A DNA stretch of 55,939 nt from Deltaproteobacteria bacterium SG8_13 (GTDB lineage Bacteria; Desulfobacterota; Desulfobacteria; Desulfobacterales; SG8-13), in assembly GCA_001303025.1 (NCBI GenBank), contig LJNK01000040.1, positions 1-55,939 of the forward strand, given 5' to 3'. The first letter of the stretch is position 1. The number at the start of each line of letters is the position of its first letter. The position numbers were made by a program, and so were the translations under genes. This document shows positions 43,307-50,205 of the stretch, one piece after another. Under the pieces are notes generated by a model that was not told the DNA's origin, did not search any database, and worked only from the letters and a program-made list of their open reading frames with translations.

Positions 43307-44478
43307 TGATACAGATGATATTCGCTGCTGATCTTCACAAAGTCGTTCAAGGCCTGCCGCCAGGAGGCGGTGATATCCGCCAGGGGCTCGAGAGACGCCA
43401 GCCGCCGGCGCACGGTTTTGTCCCCGATGATCAGGTCGATGGGCAGTTTTTGAACCTCATATTCATAGGGGGGCGGCTTCCATTCAAATTGCCCCTGGTG
43501 ATGTCGAATGACCGATTGGATCAGCCCCAGAGAGGTGGCGTACGGTCGGAATCGAAAAGGATCGGTTACGTGCAACTGGAAGCCGCGACAGGTCTGCCCG
43601 CTCCACTTGTTGGCGGTCGGTTCGAAGATCGTCGGACGCAAAAACACCCCGGTTGACGCCGAGCGATCGAGCGTGCCGCTCACCCGCTGCGGATCGACGA
43701 AAGGAGCACCGAAGAGCTCGAACGGCTGCGTCGTGCCGCGCCCCTCGGAAACGTTGGTCCCTTCCCACAGGACCTGGCCCGGGTAAACCATGGCAGATGC
43801 AGGTGTTGGCAGGTTCGGCGAAGGCGGAATCCAGGGCAGCCCTGTGTCGTGGAAAAACATTCGGCGCCGCCAGTTTTTCATCTCCACGATCTCCAGTTCA
43901 CAGCCGATGCCGAAATGCCGGTTGAACAGCAGGGCCAGCTCGCCGATTGTCAGGCCGTGGCGCATGGGGATCGGATACCGCCCGACAAAGGAGACGCAAT
44001 CCTCTGCGAGGCAGTTGCCTTCCACGGTGATGCCGTTGACCGGATTCGGCCGATCGAGCACCACGACTTTTTTGCCCAGCTGCCGAGCCGCTTCCATGCA
44101 GTACGAAAGCGTGTAGATAAACGTGTACACCCGGGTACCGACGTCCTGCAGATCGACAATGAGCACATCGATGAGGTCGAACATGTCACGGCGCGGTTGG
44201 CGGGTTTTACCGTAGAGGCTGAATACGGGAATGCCCAGCTCGGACTCGACACTGTCTGCGGACTCCACCATGTTGTCCTGTTTTTCCGAATAGAATCCAT
44301 GCTGGGGCGAAAACAGCGCTGTCAGTTTGCCTGGATACAGCCGGTCGACGATGTGGCGGGCATGCCGGAACGAGCGGTCCACGGATGCCGTGTTGCACAG
44401 CAGGCCGAGACGAAAGCCGGCCGGCCAGGCCGGCGGGTTTTTCAGCAATGTTTCAAGACCGGTTTGAACGCGCGCCAT
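43303..44478 (-). CDS. namZ: DUF1343 / GH171 exo-beta-N-acetylmuramidase (NamZ family)
   Basis: A 391-residue protein of the DUF1343 family. Signatures are RLGLLCNTASVDRSFRHA, LFSPQHGFYSEKQDNMVES, VLIVDLQDVGTRVYTFIYTL, VVLDRPNPVNG and WEGTNVSEGRGTTQPFE. Family members characterised in Bacillus and Tannerella (NamZ) release terminal MurNAc from peptide-free wall fragments. No signal peptide is evident here, so it may act in the cytosol on imported fragments. A role upstream of the MurU-AmgK fusion at 37193-38875 is likely. Its stop overlaps the rnhA start. Confidence 0.85.
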   Translation of the reverse strand: MARVQTGLETLLKNPPAWPAGFRLGLLCNTASVDRSFRHARHIVDRLYPGKLTALFSPQHGFYSEKQDNMVESADSVESELGIPVFSLYGKTRQPRRDMFDLIDVLIVDLQDVGTRVYTFIYTLSYCMEAARQLGKKVVVLDRPNPVNGITVEGNCLAEDCVSFVGRYPIPMRHGLTIGELALLFNRHFGIGCELEIVEMKNWRRRMFFHDTGLPWIPPSPNLPTPASAMVYPGQVLWEGTNVSEGRGTTQPFELFGAPFVDPQRVSGTLDRSASTGVFLRPTIFEPTANKWSGQTCRGFQLHVTDPFRFRPYATSLGLIQSVIRHHQGQFEWKPPPYEYEVQKLPIDLIIGDKTVRRRLASLEPLADITASWRQALNDFVKISSEYHLYQ

Positions 44479-44540
44479 GATAGGATTCGAGCCGAAAAGG
44501 GGATTATCTCTAAACGGCCGGGATCATACCACTATTCATC

Positions 44541-44569
44541 TTGACAAACAATCGAATAAAAAATAAACG
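44541..44569 (+). promoter_or_regulatory. Possible promoter of the vor operon
   Basis: A perfect TTGACA at 44541-44546 is followed after 17 bases by TAAACG at 44564-44569, in a strongly AT-rich patch; GATAAG slightly downstream is an alternative -10. It would give a leader of about 120 bases containing the hairpin at 44596-44620. The same patch may also serve the divergent namZ gene. Confidence 0.45.
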
Positions 44570-44595
44570 ATAAGTTTGGCTTGCTTTTTCACAGC

Positions 44596-44620
44596 GAGGG
44601 CGGATTCTGACGCCGCCCTC
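44596..44620 (+). promoter_or_regulatory. Perfect 8-bp hairpin in the vor operon leader
   Basis: GAGGGCGG (44596-44603) and CCGCCCTC (44613-44620) form a perfect stem around a 9-base loop. No T-run follows on either strand, so it is not a standard terminator. It sits about 80 bases before the first start codon; it may be an attenuator, a protein-binding site or a chance palindrome. Confidence 0.35.
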
Positions 44621-44698
44621 AGGTTCGCACCGGAAGGCTGACAGCCGGCAGACGTTTGCTGAAAATCGCCAAAAGGCGTAGTTGCGGATGAATTACTA

Positions 44699-45415
44699 GT
44701 GGAAATCGAACTGGAGGGCATCGTCGTCGTTGTGGGCAACTACGGCAGCGGCAAAACCGAAGTTGCCATCAACCTGGCCGTCGAGCGGAAAAAAGCCGGT
44801 TTCGATGTACGGGTGGCCGATCTCGATCTGGTCAATCCGTATTTTCGCACCCGGGAGGCCCGGAGCCTGCTTGCCGGCCTCGATATCGACCTGGTGTTGC
44901 CACCGGAAGACATGCTGCACGCGGATCTGCCCTTGCTGAGCCCGCTGGTAGCGGGTATGATTCGAAAGCCCAGTCAGGTAACGATCATCGATGTGGGCGG
45001 CAATGACGCCGGGGCCACGGTGCTTTCTGCGCTGGCGGAGGCATTTGGTGGCAAACAGTATCACATGCTGCAGGTGATCAATCCGCTCAGGCCCAACACC
45101 GATACGATAGCCGGGTGCCTGAACATCCGCGGGCAAATCGAGGCTGCCGCCAGGATGTCCATCAACGGGCTGATCGGAAATGCGAACCTGATCGATGAGA
45201 CCACACCGGCGGATATTTACCGGGGAGTGGAATTCGTCCAGCGGCTGTCGAAAGAAAGTGCTCTCGCGCTTCGTTTTGTCACCGTTGCCGACGAGCTGCT
45301 GCCGGAAATCGACATGGAAAGAATGGCCTGCCCGGTTTTGACGATCTATCGGCAGCTCGTTCCGCCCTGGAAAAAGGCGCGGGTTCCGCAGCATCAATTC
45401 AACGGAGGAAAGTAA
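44699..45415 (+). CDS. P-loop ATPase at the head of the vor operon
   Basis: A 238-residue cytosolic protein of the SIMIBI/CbiA-MinD class. Walker A is VVGNYGSGKTEVAINLA, the switch strand VADLDLVNPYFRTREA and Walker B VTIIDVGGNDAG. It lacks the deviant lysine of MinD. The GTG start at 44699 follows a TAC TAG tract with no good ribosome site, so the true start may differ. It lies 4 bases before the ferredoxin gene and must be co-transcribed with the oxidoreductase. A maturation role, perhaps for the complex or its clusters, is a guess from position only. Confidence 0.75.
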   Translation: MEIELEGIVVVVGNYGSGKTEVAINLAVERKKAGFDVRVADLDLVNPYFRTREARSLLAGLDIDLVLPPEDMLHADLPLLSPLVAGMIRKPSQVTIIDVGGNDAGATVLSALAEAFGGKQYHMLQVINPLRPNTDTIAGCLNIRGQIEAAARMSINGLIGNANLIDETTPADIYRGVEFVQRLSKESALALRFVTVADELLPEIDMERMACPVLTIYRQLVPPWKKARVPQHQFNGGK

Positions 45416-45419
45416 CCAA

Positions 45420-45680
45420 ATGGCATTTATGCATGTAATCGACTCGGACAGGTGTAAAGGTTGCGGATTGTGCGTGACCATCTGCCCCAAGAAAGTGCTG
45501 GAGATCTCTGAACAAGTGAACACGAAGGGCTATTTCCCCGCGTTTCAGGCCCGCCCGGAGGACTGCATTAAATGTGCGCTGTGCTGCACTATGTGCCCGG
45601 ATGTGGCCGTCACCATTACAGCCAGTGAGGATGCGGGTGATCCGCAGCAGGCGGCATCGACGGAGGAAAACGATGGGTAA
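45420..45680 (+). CDS. vorD: 2-oxoacid:ferredoxin oxidoreductase delta subunit (2[4Fe-4S] ferredoxin)
   Basis: An 86-residue ferredoxin with two 4Fe-4S motifs, CKGCGLCVTICPKKVL near residue 13 and CIKCALCCTMCPDVAV near residue 46. It passes electrons from the thiamine-bound intermediate to external ferredoxin. GGAGG stands nine bases before the ATG. Its stop overlaps the next gene's start by 8 bases, so the two are translated together. The vor name is chosen over kor because the alpha subunit best fits VorB. Confidence 0.85.
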   Translation: MAFMHVIDSDRCKGCGLCVTICPKKVLEISEQVNTKGYFPAFQARPEDCIKCALCCTMCPDVAVTITASEDAGDPQQAASTEENDG

Positions 45681-46743
45681 GGTCTTGATGAAGGGAAACG
45701 AAGCGATTGGGGAGGCGGCCATACGAGCCGGCTGTTTGAACTATTTCGCCTATCCCATTACCCCGCAATCGGAAGTGGCAGAGTATCTGTCTCGAAGATT
45801 GCCGGAGGTCGGAGGGCTGTTCCTGCAGGGAGAGAGCGAAGTGGCGGTTTCCTACATGATTCTCGGCGCCGCTGCTGCCGGTGAGCGGGTTTTCACGACC
45901 TCTTCGAGCCCCGGCATCAGCCTGATGAGTGAGGGGATCAGCTATATCGCCGGCATGCAGCTGCCGGCGGTTTTCGTCAACATCATGCGCGGCGGGCCGG
46001 GGCTGGGAGGCATCCTGCCGTCCCAGGCAGATTATCTGCAGGCGACCAAGGGGATCGGTCACGGTGATTTCCGCTTGCTGGTAATGGCGCCGGCCAGCGT
46101 GCAGGAAGCTGCAGAGATGACGATGAAAGCCTTTCCGCTGGCCGAAAAATACCGAAACCCGGTGATGATTCTCGGTGACGGCCTGATAGGGCAGATGATG
46201 GAGCCGGTGGAATTCCACGACAACCTGAAAACCAAGCCCGTCGATAAAAATGGTTGGGCGACCAACGGAATGGACACCCGCGGCAGCAGCCAACGGAATC
46301 TGATCCGATCCCTGTATCTGGACCCGGAGGTGCTCAACCGGCACAACCTGGAGTTAAAGGCCAAATACGACCGAATGCAGCAGGAGGAGATACGCTTCGA
46401 AGCGGTTAACATCGATTCGGATTACAAGGTGCTGATCGTCAGCTACGGCACGATGAGCCGTGTGTGCCGGACAGCCGTGGATCAGTTGAAAGCCGAGGGG
46501 CTGGAGGTGGGGATGATACGCCCCCAGACCGTGTTTCCCTTCCCCGAAGAAGCCGTTGGAAACGCCGCTGCCGGCAAGAGCTGTCGGGCGGTTGCCAGCA
46601 TCGAGATGAGCATGGGACAGATGCTGGAGGACGTGCAGCGGTCGGTCAAGGGACGCCAACCGGTGCACTGGTTCGGAAAGTGCGGTGGTGAGGTGCCGAC
46701 CCCTGAAGAAGTGATCGAATTTGTGCGGTCCCTGGCCCGGTAA
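45673..46743 (+). CDS. vorB: 2-oxoacid:ferredoxin oxidoreductase alpha subunit (VorB-type)
   Basis: A 356-residue pyrimidine-binding subunit. MKGNEAIGEAAIRAGCLNYF and YPITPQSEVAEYLS mark domain I, with the conserved TPP-partner GESEVAVSYMILGAAAAGER. It ends with the transketolase-C-like domain (VLIVSYGTMSRVCRTAVDQL, MIRPQTVFPFP). With the other subunits it oxidises a 2-oxoacid and CoA to acyl-CoA, CO2 and reduced ferredoxin. Such proteins are usually annotated as 3-methyl-2-oxobutanoate oxidoreductase, but substrate cannot be read reliably and 2-oxoglutarate is possible. The ATG at 45673 has GGAGG upstream; an upstream in-frame ATG lies inside the ferredoxin gene. Confidence 0.88.
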   Translation: MGKVLMKGNEAIGEAAIRAGCLNYFAYPITPQSEVAEYLSRRLPEVGGLFLQGESEVAVSYMILGAAAAGERVFTTSSSPGISLMSEGISYIAGMQLPAVFVNIMRGGPGLGGILPSQADYLQATKGIGHGDFRLLVMAPASVQEAAEMTMKAFPLAEKYRNPVMILGDGLIGQMMEPVEFHDNLKTKPVDKNGWATNGMDTRGSSQRNLIRSLYLDPEVLNRHNLELKAKYDRMQQEEIRFEAVNIDSDYKVLIVSYGTMSRVCRTAVDQLKAEGLEVGMIRPQTVFPFPEEAVGNAAAGKSCRAVASIEMSMGQMLEDVQRSVKGRQPVHWFGKCGGEVPTPEEVIEFVRSLAR

Positions 46744-46814
46744 AGGTTCCATCGGCGGCAGTGATGTATTCGGTAGTTTCGGTAAACCGCAAAATAACCT
46801 GAGGAGTTGATCCA

Positions 46815-47558
46815 ATGGGCAAAACGTTTGCAAAACCGGAGGCGCTTTCCGATCAGCACACCCATTACTGTCCGGGTTGCACCCATGGCGTCATTCACCG
46901 GCTGGTGGCGGAAGTCATCGATGAACTCGGTATTCGCGGCCGCACTGTAGGGGTTGCGCCGGTTGGATGCGCCGTGCTGATGTACAATTACTTCACGTTC
47001 GATTTTATGGAGTCCGCCCACGGCCGCGCACCGGCGCAGGCGACCGGAATAAAGCGGGTAAGACCCGATCTGATCGTTTTTACCTACCAGGGAGACGGGG
47101 ATCTGGCCAGCATCGGGATGAGTGAAATTGTTCACGCGGCCAACCGGGGAGAGAAGATCACCACCATCTTCGTCAACAATGCGGTTTACGGCATGACCGG
47201 TGGCCAAATGGCCCCCACCACCATGCCCAACCAGCGGACGACCACCTCTCCTTTCGGCCGGAATGTGGAAGAGGTCGGGATGCCGATAAAAGTGTCCGAG
47301 CTGCTGGCTTCGCTGCAGACCGACGCTTACATCGCCCGGCAAACGGTCATCTACCCCAAGCACATCAACCGGGCCAAGAAGGCTATTAAAAAAGCATTTC
47401 AGTATCAGCTCGACGGTCGGTGTTTCAGTTTTGTGGAAATCGTGAGCACCTGTCCCACCAACTGGGGTCTCACCCCGGTGGAGGCGGTGAAGTGGGCGGA
47501 AGAGAAGATGCTGCCTTACTACCCGTTAGGGGAGATTAAAACACCTGATAAATCCTAG
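46815..47558 (+). CDS. vorA: 2-oxoacid:ferredoxin oxidoreductase beta subunit (TPP-binding)
   Basis: A 247-residue subunit that binds thiamine diphosphate. The TPP motif is GDGDLASIGMSEIVHAAN ending in NNAVYGMTGGQM. The N terminus has HYCPGCTHG, the conserved CPGC of the family, and the C terminus the STCPTNWGLTP segment. The ATG has GAGGAGTTG upstream. It follows the alpha gene by 71 bases and precedes the gamma gene. Confidence 0.9.
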   Translation: MGKTFAKPEALSDQHTHYCPGCTHGVIHRLVAEVIDELGIRGRTVGVAPVGCAVLMYNYFTFDFMESAHGRAPAQATGIKRVRPDLIVFTYQGDGDLASIGMSEIVHAANRGEKITTIFVNNAVYGMTGGQMAPTTMPNQRTTTSPFGRNVEEVGMPIKVSELLASLQTDAYIARQTVIYPKHINRAKKAIKKAFQYQLDGRCFSFVEIVSTCPTNWGLTPVEAVKWAEEKMLPYYPLGEIKTPDKS

Positions 47559-47673
47559 TTGAAGTGATCAACCGGAAATGTAAGACCGAAACACAGCGTT
47601 GCACGCCGGCAGAGATGGACAGCCGGAAGTGCTTCTGGGCGAATCGTTATCCGCAGAAAGTCGGGAGGCAGTC

Positions 47674-48210
47674 ATGCAAAGTGAAGTGATGTTCGCCGGA
47701 TTTGGCGGCCAGGGAATCCTGCTCAGCGCCAAAATTCTCGCACACGCCGCCATGGAAGATGGCCTGGAGGTCGCATGGGTGCCGTCTTACGGCCCGGAGA
47801 TGAGGGGCGGAACAGCTTATTGTACGGTGGTCATCAGCGATCGACTGATCGGATCACCTATTATCCGCAACCCGATGCACCTGGTGGCGATGAACCGGCC
47901 GTCGCTGGAAAAATTTGCCCCGCTGGTGAAGCCAAATGGAGTGATCCTGGTCAACAGCACGCTGATTTCGATTGAATCCGGGCGTGACGATGTGGATGAA
48001 TTGCGCGTTCCGGTCAACGATATTGCTGTGCGACTGGGCAATGTTCGTTCTGCCAACATTGTCGCCCTGGCGGCATTCGTCGCCCGTGCCGGGGTCGTCA
48101 AGATGGAGACACTTCGCCATTGCGTGAAAGAAGAGTTTGCCACGAAGGAAAAACTGATCCCCCTGAACATGGCGGCGGTGGAGGAGGGGGAAAAAGCCGC
48201 TGCCAAGTAG
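47674..48210 (+). CDS. vorC: 2-oxoacid:ferredoxin oxidoreductase gamma subunit
   Basis: A 178-residue subunit with the family opening VMFAGFGGQGILLSAKILAH, YGPEMRGGTAYCTVVISDR and the C-terminal NIVALAAFVARAGVV. It links the CoA-binding face of the complex. The ATG at 47674 with GGGAGG upstream is preferred over a more distant in-frame ATG. The gap of 115 bases after the beta gene shows no terminator. It completes the four-subunit set and is followed by hisC after 25 bases. Confidence 0.9.
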   Translation: MQSEVMFAGFGGQGILLSAKILAHAAMEDGLEVAWVPSYGPEMRGGTAYCTVVISDRLIGSPIIRNPMHLVAMNRPSLEKFAPLVKPNGVILVNSTLISIESGRDDVDELRVPVNDIAVRLGNVRSANIVALAAFVARAGVVKMETLRHCVKEEFATKEKLIPLNMAAVEEGEKAAAK

Positions 48211-48235
48211 CGCCGCACCCGGCTGCCTGTCGCTG

Positions 48236-49354
48236 ATGAAACTCGAAATACCGGAATATATCCTCGGAATCGATCCGTACAAGCCCGGCAAGCCGATGGA
48301 GGAATTGGAGCGAGAGTACGGCATTCGTGACTCCATCAAGCTGGCTTCCAACGAAAACCCGCTGGGACCCTCACCGAAAGCCCTTGAAGCCGCACGTGCC
48401 TGCCTGGATGCCGTGCACCGCTACCCCGACGGTAGAGGCTGGGCCCTGGTTTCGAAAATTGCCGCAAAGTTCGACCTGCAGCCGGACAACATCGTCCTGG
48501 GAAACGGTTCGGACGAAATCATCGGTATGCTGACAAGGGTGCTGCTGCAGGCCGGTGATGAAGTCATTTTGCCACAGCCGACCTTTTCGATGTACGACAT
48601 CATGGTTCGCAGCGTCGGCGCCAACCCGGTCCCGGTGCCGCTGGACCATTCGCTGGCCATCGATCTGCCCGCTATGCGCAGCCGTTTGACTCCGCGAACG
48701 CGGATGGTCTTCCTGTGCAATCCAAACAACCCGACCGGTACGGTTATCACCAGAAAGCAATTCGAAGCGTTCCTGCACGATCTTCCTGCCGGCATCGTTG
48801 TGGTGATAGACGAGGCGTACATCGAATTCGTTACGGATCCGGATTGTGTCCGGGGCACCGACTACCTGCGGGAGGAACCGGCCGTGGTGCTGTTGCGGAC
48901 TTTTTCCAAGGCATATGGACTGGCCGGATTGCGGATCGGCTACGCGGTCATGCCGGCAAAACTCTCCGGGTATATCCATCGCGTGCGGCAACCGTTCAAT
49001 ACGGCCCTGCCCGCTCAGGTCGCCGCAGCGGCTGCGCTTGCCGATGACGCTTTTCTGCAGCGGACCCTGCAGACGGTGCACGCCGGCCTTGCATATCTGC
49101 AACGCTCTCTGGATCGATTGGGAGTCCGGCATTATCCGACCCAGTCCAATTTTTTTCTGGTCGATGTGCAGCGCAGCGGCGACGAGGTGTTTGAGCAAAT
49201 GCTGAGAAAAGGCGTCATCGTCCGCTCGATGAGTTCTTACGGTTTTGCCGATATGATCCGGATCAATGTCGGCTTGCCCCTTGAAAACGAGCGTTTCATA
49301 CAGGCCCTGTCCGAAGTTCTGGGTATCGGGTCAATGCCCCCCGACGGGCAATGA
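48236..49354 (+). CDS. hisC: Histidinol-phosphate aminotransferase
   Basis: A 372-residue PLP-dependent aminotransferase (class I/II fold). The N-terminal KLASNENPLGPSPKALEAAR and YPDGRGWALVSKIA, the FLCNPNNPTGTVI strand, the VIDEAYIEF strand, the Schiff-base Lys in FSKAYGLAGLRIGY and the C-terminal GVIVRSM match HisC. It transfers the amino group from glutamate to imidazole-acetol phosphate in histidine synthesis. It follows the vor genes by 25 bases and may be co-transcribed; other his genes are not in the window. Confidence 0.93.
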   Translation: MKLEIPEYILGIDPYKPGKPMEELEREYGIRDSIKLASNENPLGPSPKALEAARACLDAVHRYPDGRGWALVSKIAAKFDLQPDNIVLGNGSDEIIGMLTRVLLQAGDEVILPQPTFSMYDIMVRSVGANPVPVPLDHSLAIDLPAMRSRLTPRTRMVFLCNPNNPTGTVITRKQFEAFLHDLPAGIVVVIDEAYIEFVTDPDCVRGTDYLREEPAVVLLRTFSKAYGLAGLRIGYAVMPAKLSGYIHRVRQPFNTALPAQVAAAAALADDAFLQRTLQTVHAGLAYLQRSLDRLGVRHYPTQSNFFLVDVQRSGDEVFEQMLRKGVIVRSMSSYGFADMIRINVGLPLENERFIQALSEVLGIGSMPPDGQ

Positions 49355-49369
49355 ACGGGATGGCAAACA

Positions 49370-50053
49370 GTGGCCATATCCAAACTGGTTATTACCATTG
49401 ACGGACCGGCAGGAGCCGGGAAAACGACCGTAAGCCGAACGCTGGCCGAGCGCCTCGGCTATCGGTATGTCGACACCGGGGCGCTGTACCGGGCGGTGGC
49501 CTATGCCGCCAAACACCAGGGGGTGCGAGCGGATGATGATGCCGCTTTGGAGGCGCTTTGCTGCGGTCTCGATCTGAAGTTCGTTTCGACGAAATCCGGG
49601 CAGCGGCTGCTGAGCGGGGAAGTGGATATTACCGATCTCATCCGGACACCGGAAATCACCATGCTCGCTTCGGCCGTTTCCGCCCGCCCCGCGGTTCGCG
49701 CTTATCTTCTCAATGTACAAAGAGACATGGGCCGGCAAAAAGGGGTCGTGTTCGAAGGCCGGGACATGGGCACGGTGGTATTCCCGGATGCGGAAATGAA
49801 ATTTTTTCTGGATGCGAACATTGAGGTCCGGGCGCATCGGCGCTACCTCCAGCAGCAGGCCGTGGCTTCCCAGAAGCCGGAAGAAGTGGAAAACCAGATG
49901 CGCCGTCGAGATCAAAACGACTCCACACGTGACCTGGCGCCGTTAAGACCCGCCGCTGATGCAGTTGTCATCGACTCCACCGATCTTTCCGCCGAAGAGG
50001 TAATCGAGTGCATGCTGACGCACATTTATGCGGGCGACGTTCCGGGCGGCTGA
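49370..50053 (+). CDS. cmk: Cytidylate kinase
   Basis: A 227-residue nucleoside monophosphate kinase that phosphorylates CMP and dCMP. P-loop ITIDGPAGAGKTTVSRTLAE, then YVDTGALYRAVAY, VFEGRDMGTVVFPDAEMKFF and the RDQNDSTRDLAPLRPAADAV lid region are typical. The GTG start at 49370 has only a weak site. It is 15 bases after hisC and precedes rpsA, the common cmk-rpsA order, but a terminator separates them here. Confidence 0.96.
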   Translation: MAISKLVITIDGPAGAGKTTVSRTLAERLGYRYVDTGALYRAVAYAAKHQGVRADDDAALEALCCGLDLKFVSTKSGQRLLSGEVDITDLIRTPEITMLASAVSARPAVRAYLLNVQRDMGRQKGVVFEGRDMGTVVFPDAEMKFFLDANIEVRAHRRYLQQQAVASQKPEEVENQMRRRDQNDSTRDLAPLRPAADAVVIDSTDLSAEEVIECMLTHIYAGDVPGG

Positions 50054-50077
50054 GCGCAGACTCCTTTTTCAACCTCA

Positions 50078-50109
50078 TTTGCCGCTGCAAACAGCGGCAA
50101 ATTTAAATT
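50078..50109 (+). terminator. Terminator after cmk
   Basis: A perfect 10-bp stem, TTTGCCGCTG at 50078-50087 and CAGCGGCAAA at 50092-50101, with loop CAAA, followed by the T/A-rich TTTAAATT. It lies 25 bases past the cmk stop. It suggests rpsA has its own promoter, perhaps in the AT-rich stretch 50105-50140. Confidence 0.75.
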
Positions 50110-50157
50110 ATGATTGTATTTTTAAATTTACTCTGATACAGATCTTTGATTGTGCAA

Positions 50158-50178
50158 TTTGCGATCGGTAATCGCAAA
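50158..50178 (+). promoter_or_regulatory. Leader hairpin just upstream of rpsA
   Basis: TTTGCGAT (50158-50165) pairs perfectly with ATCGCAAA (50171-50178) around loop CGGTA. It ends about 27 bases before the ATG and some ten bases ahead of the AAGGGGG ribosome site. In enterobacteria rpsA has structured leader elements that S1 binds to repress itself; this may be an analogous site, but only the stem is seen. Confidence 0.4.
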
Positions 50179-50205
50179 AAATCGGCTAAGGGGGTATGTG
50201 CGTTG

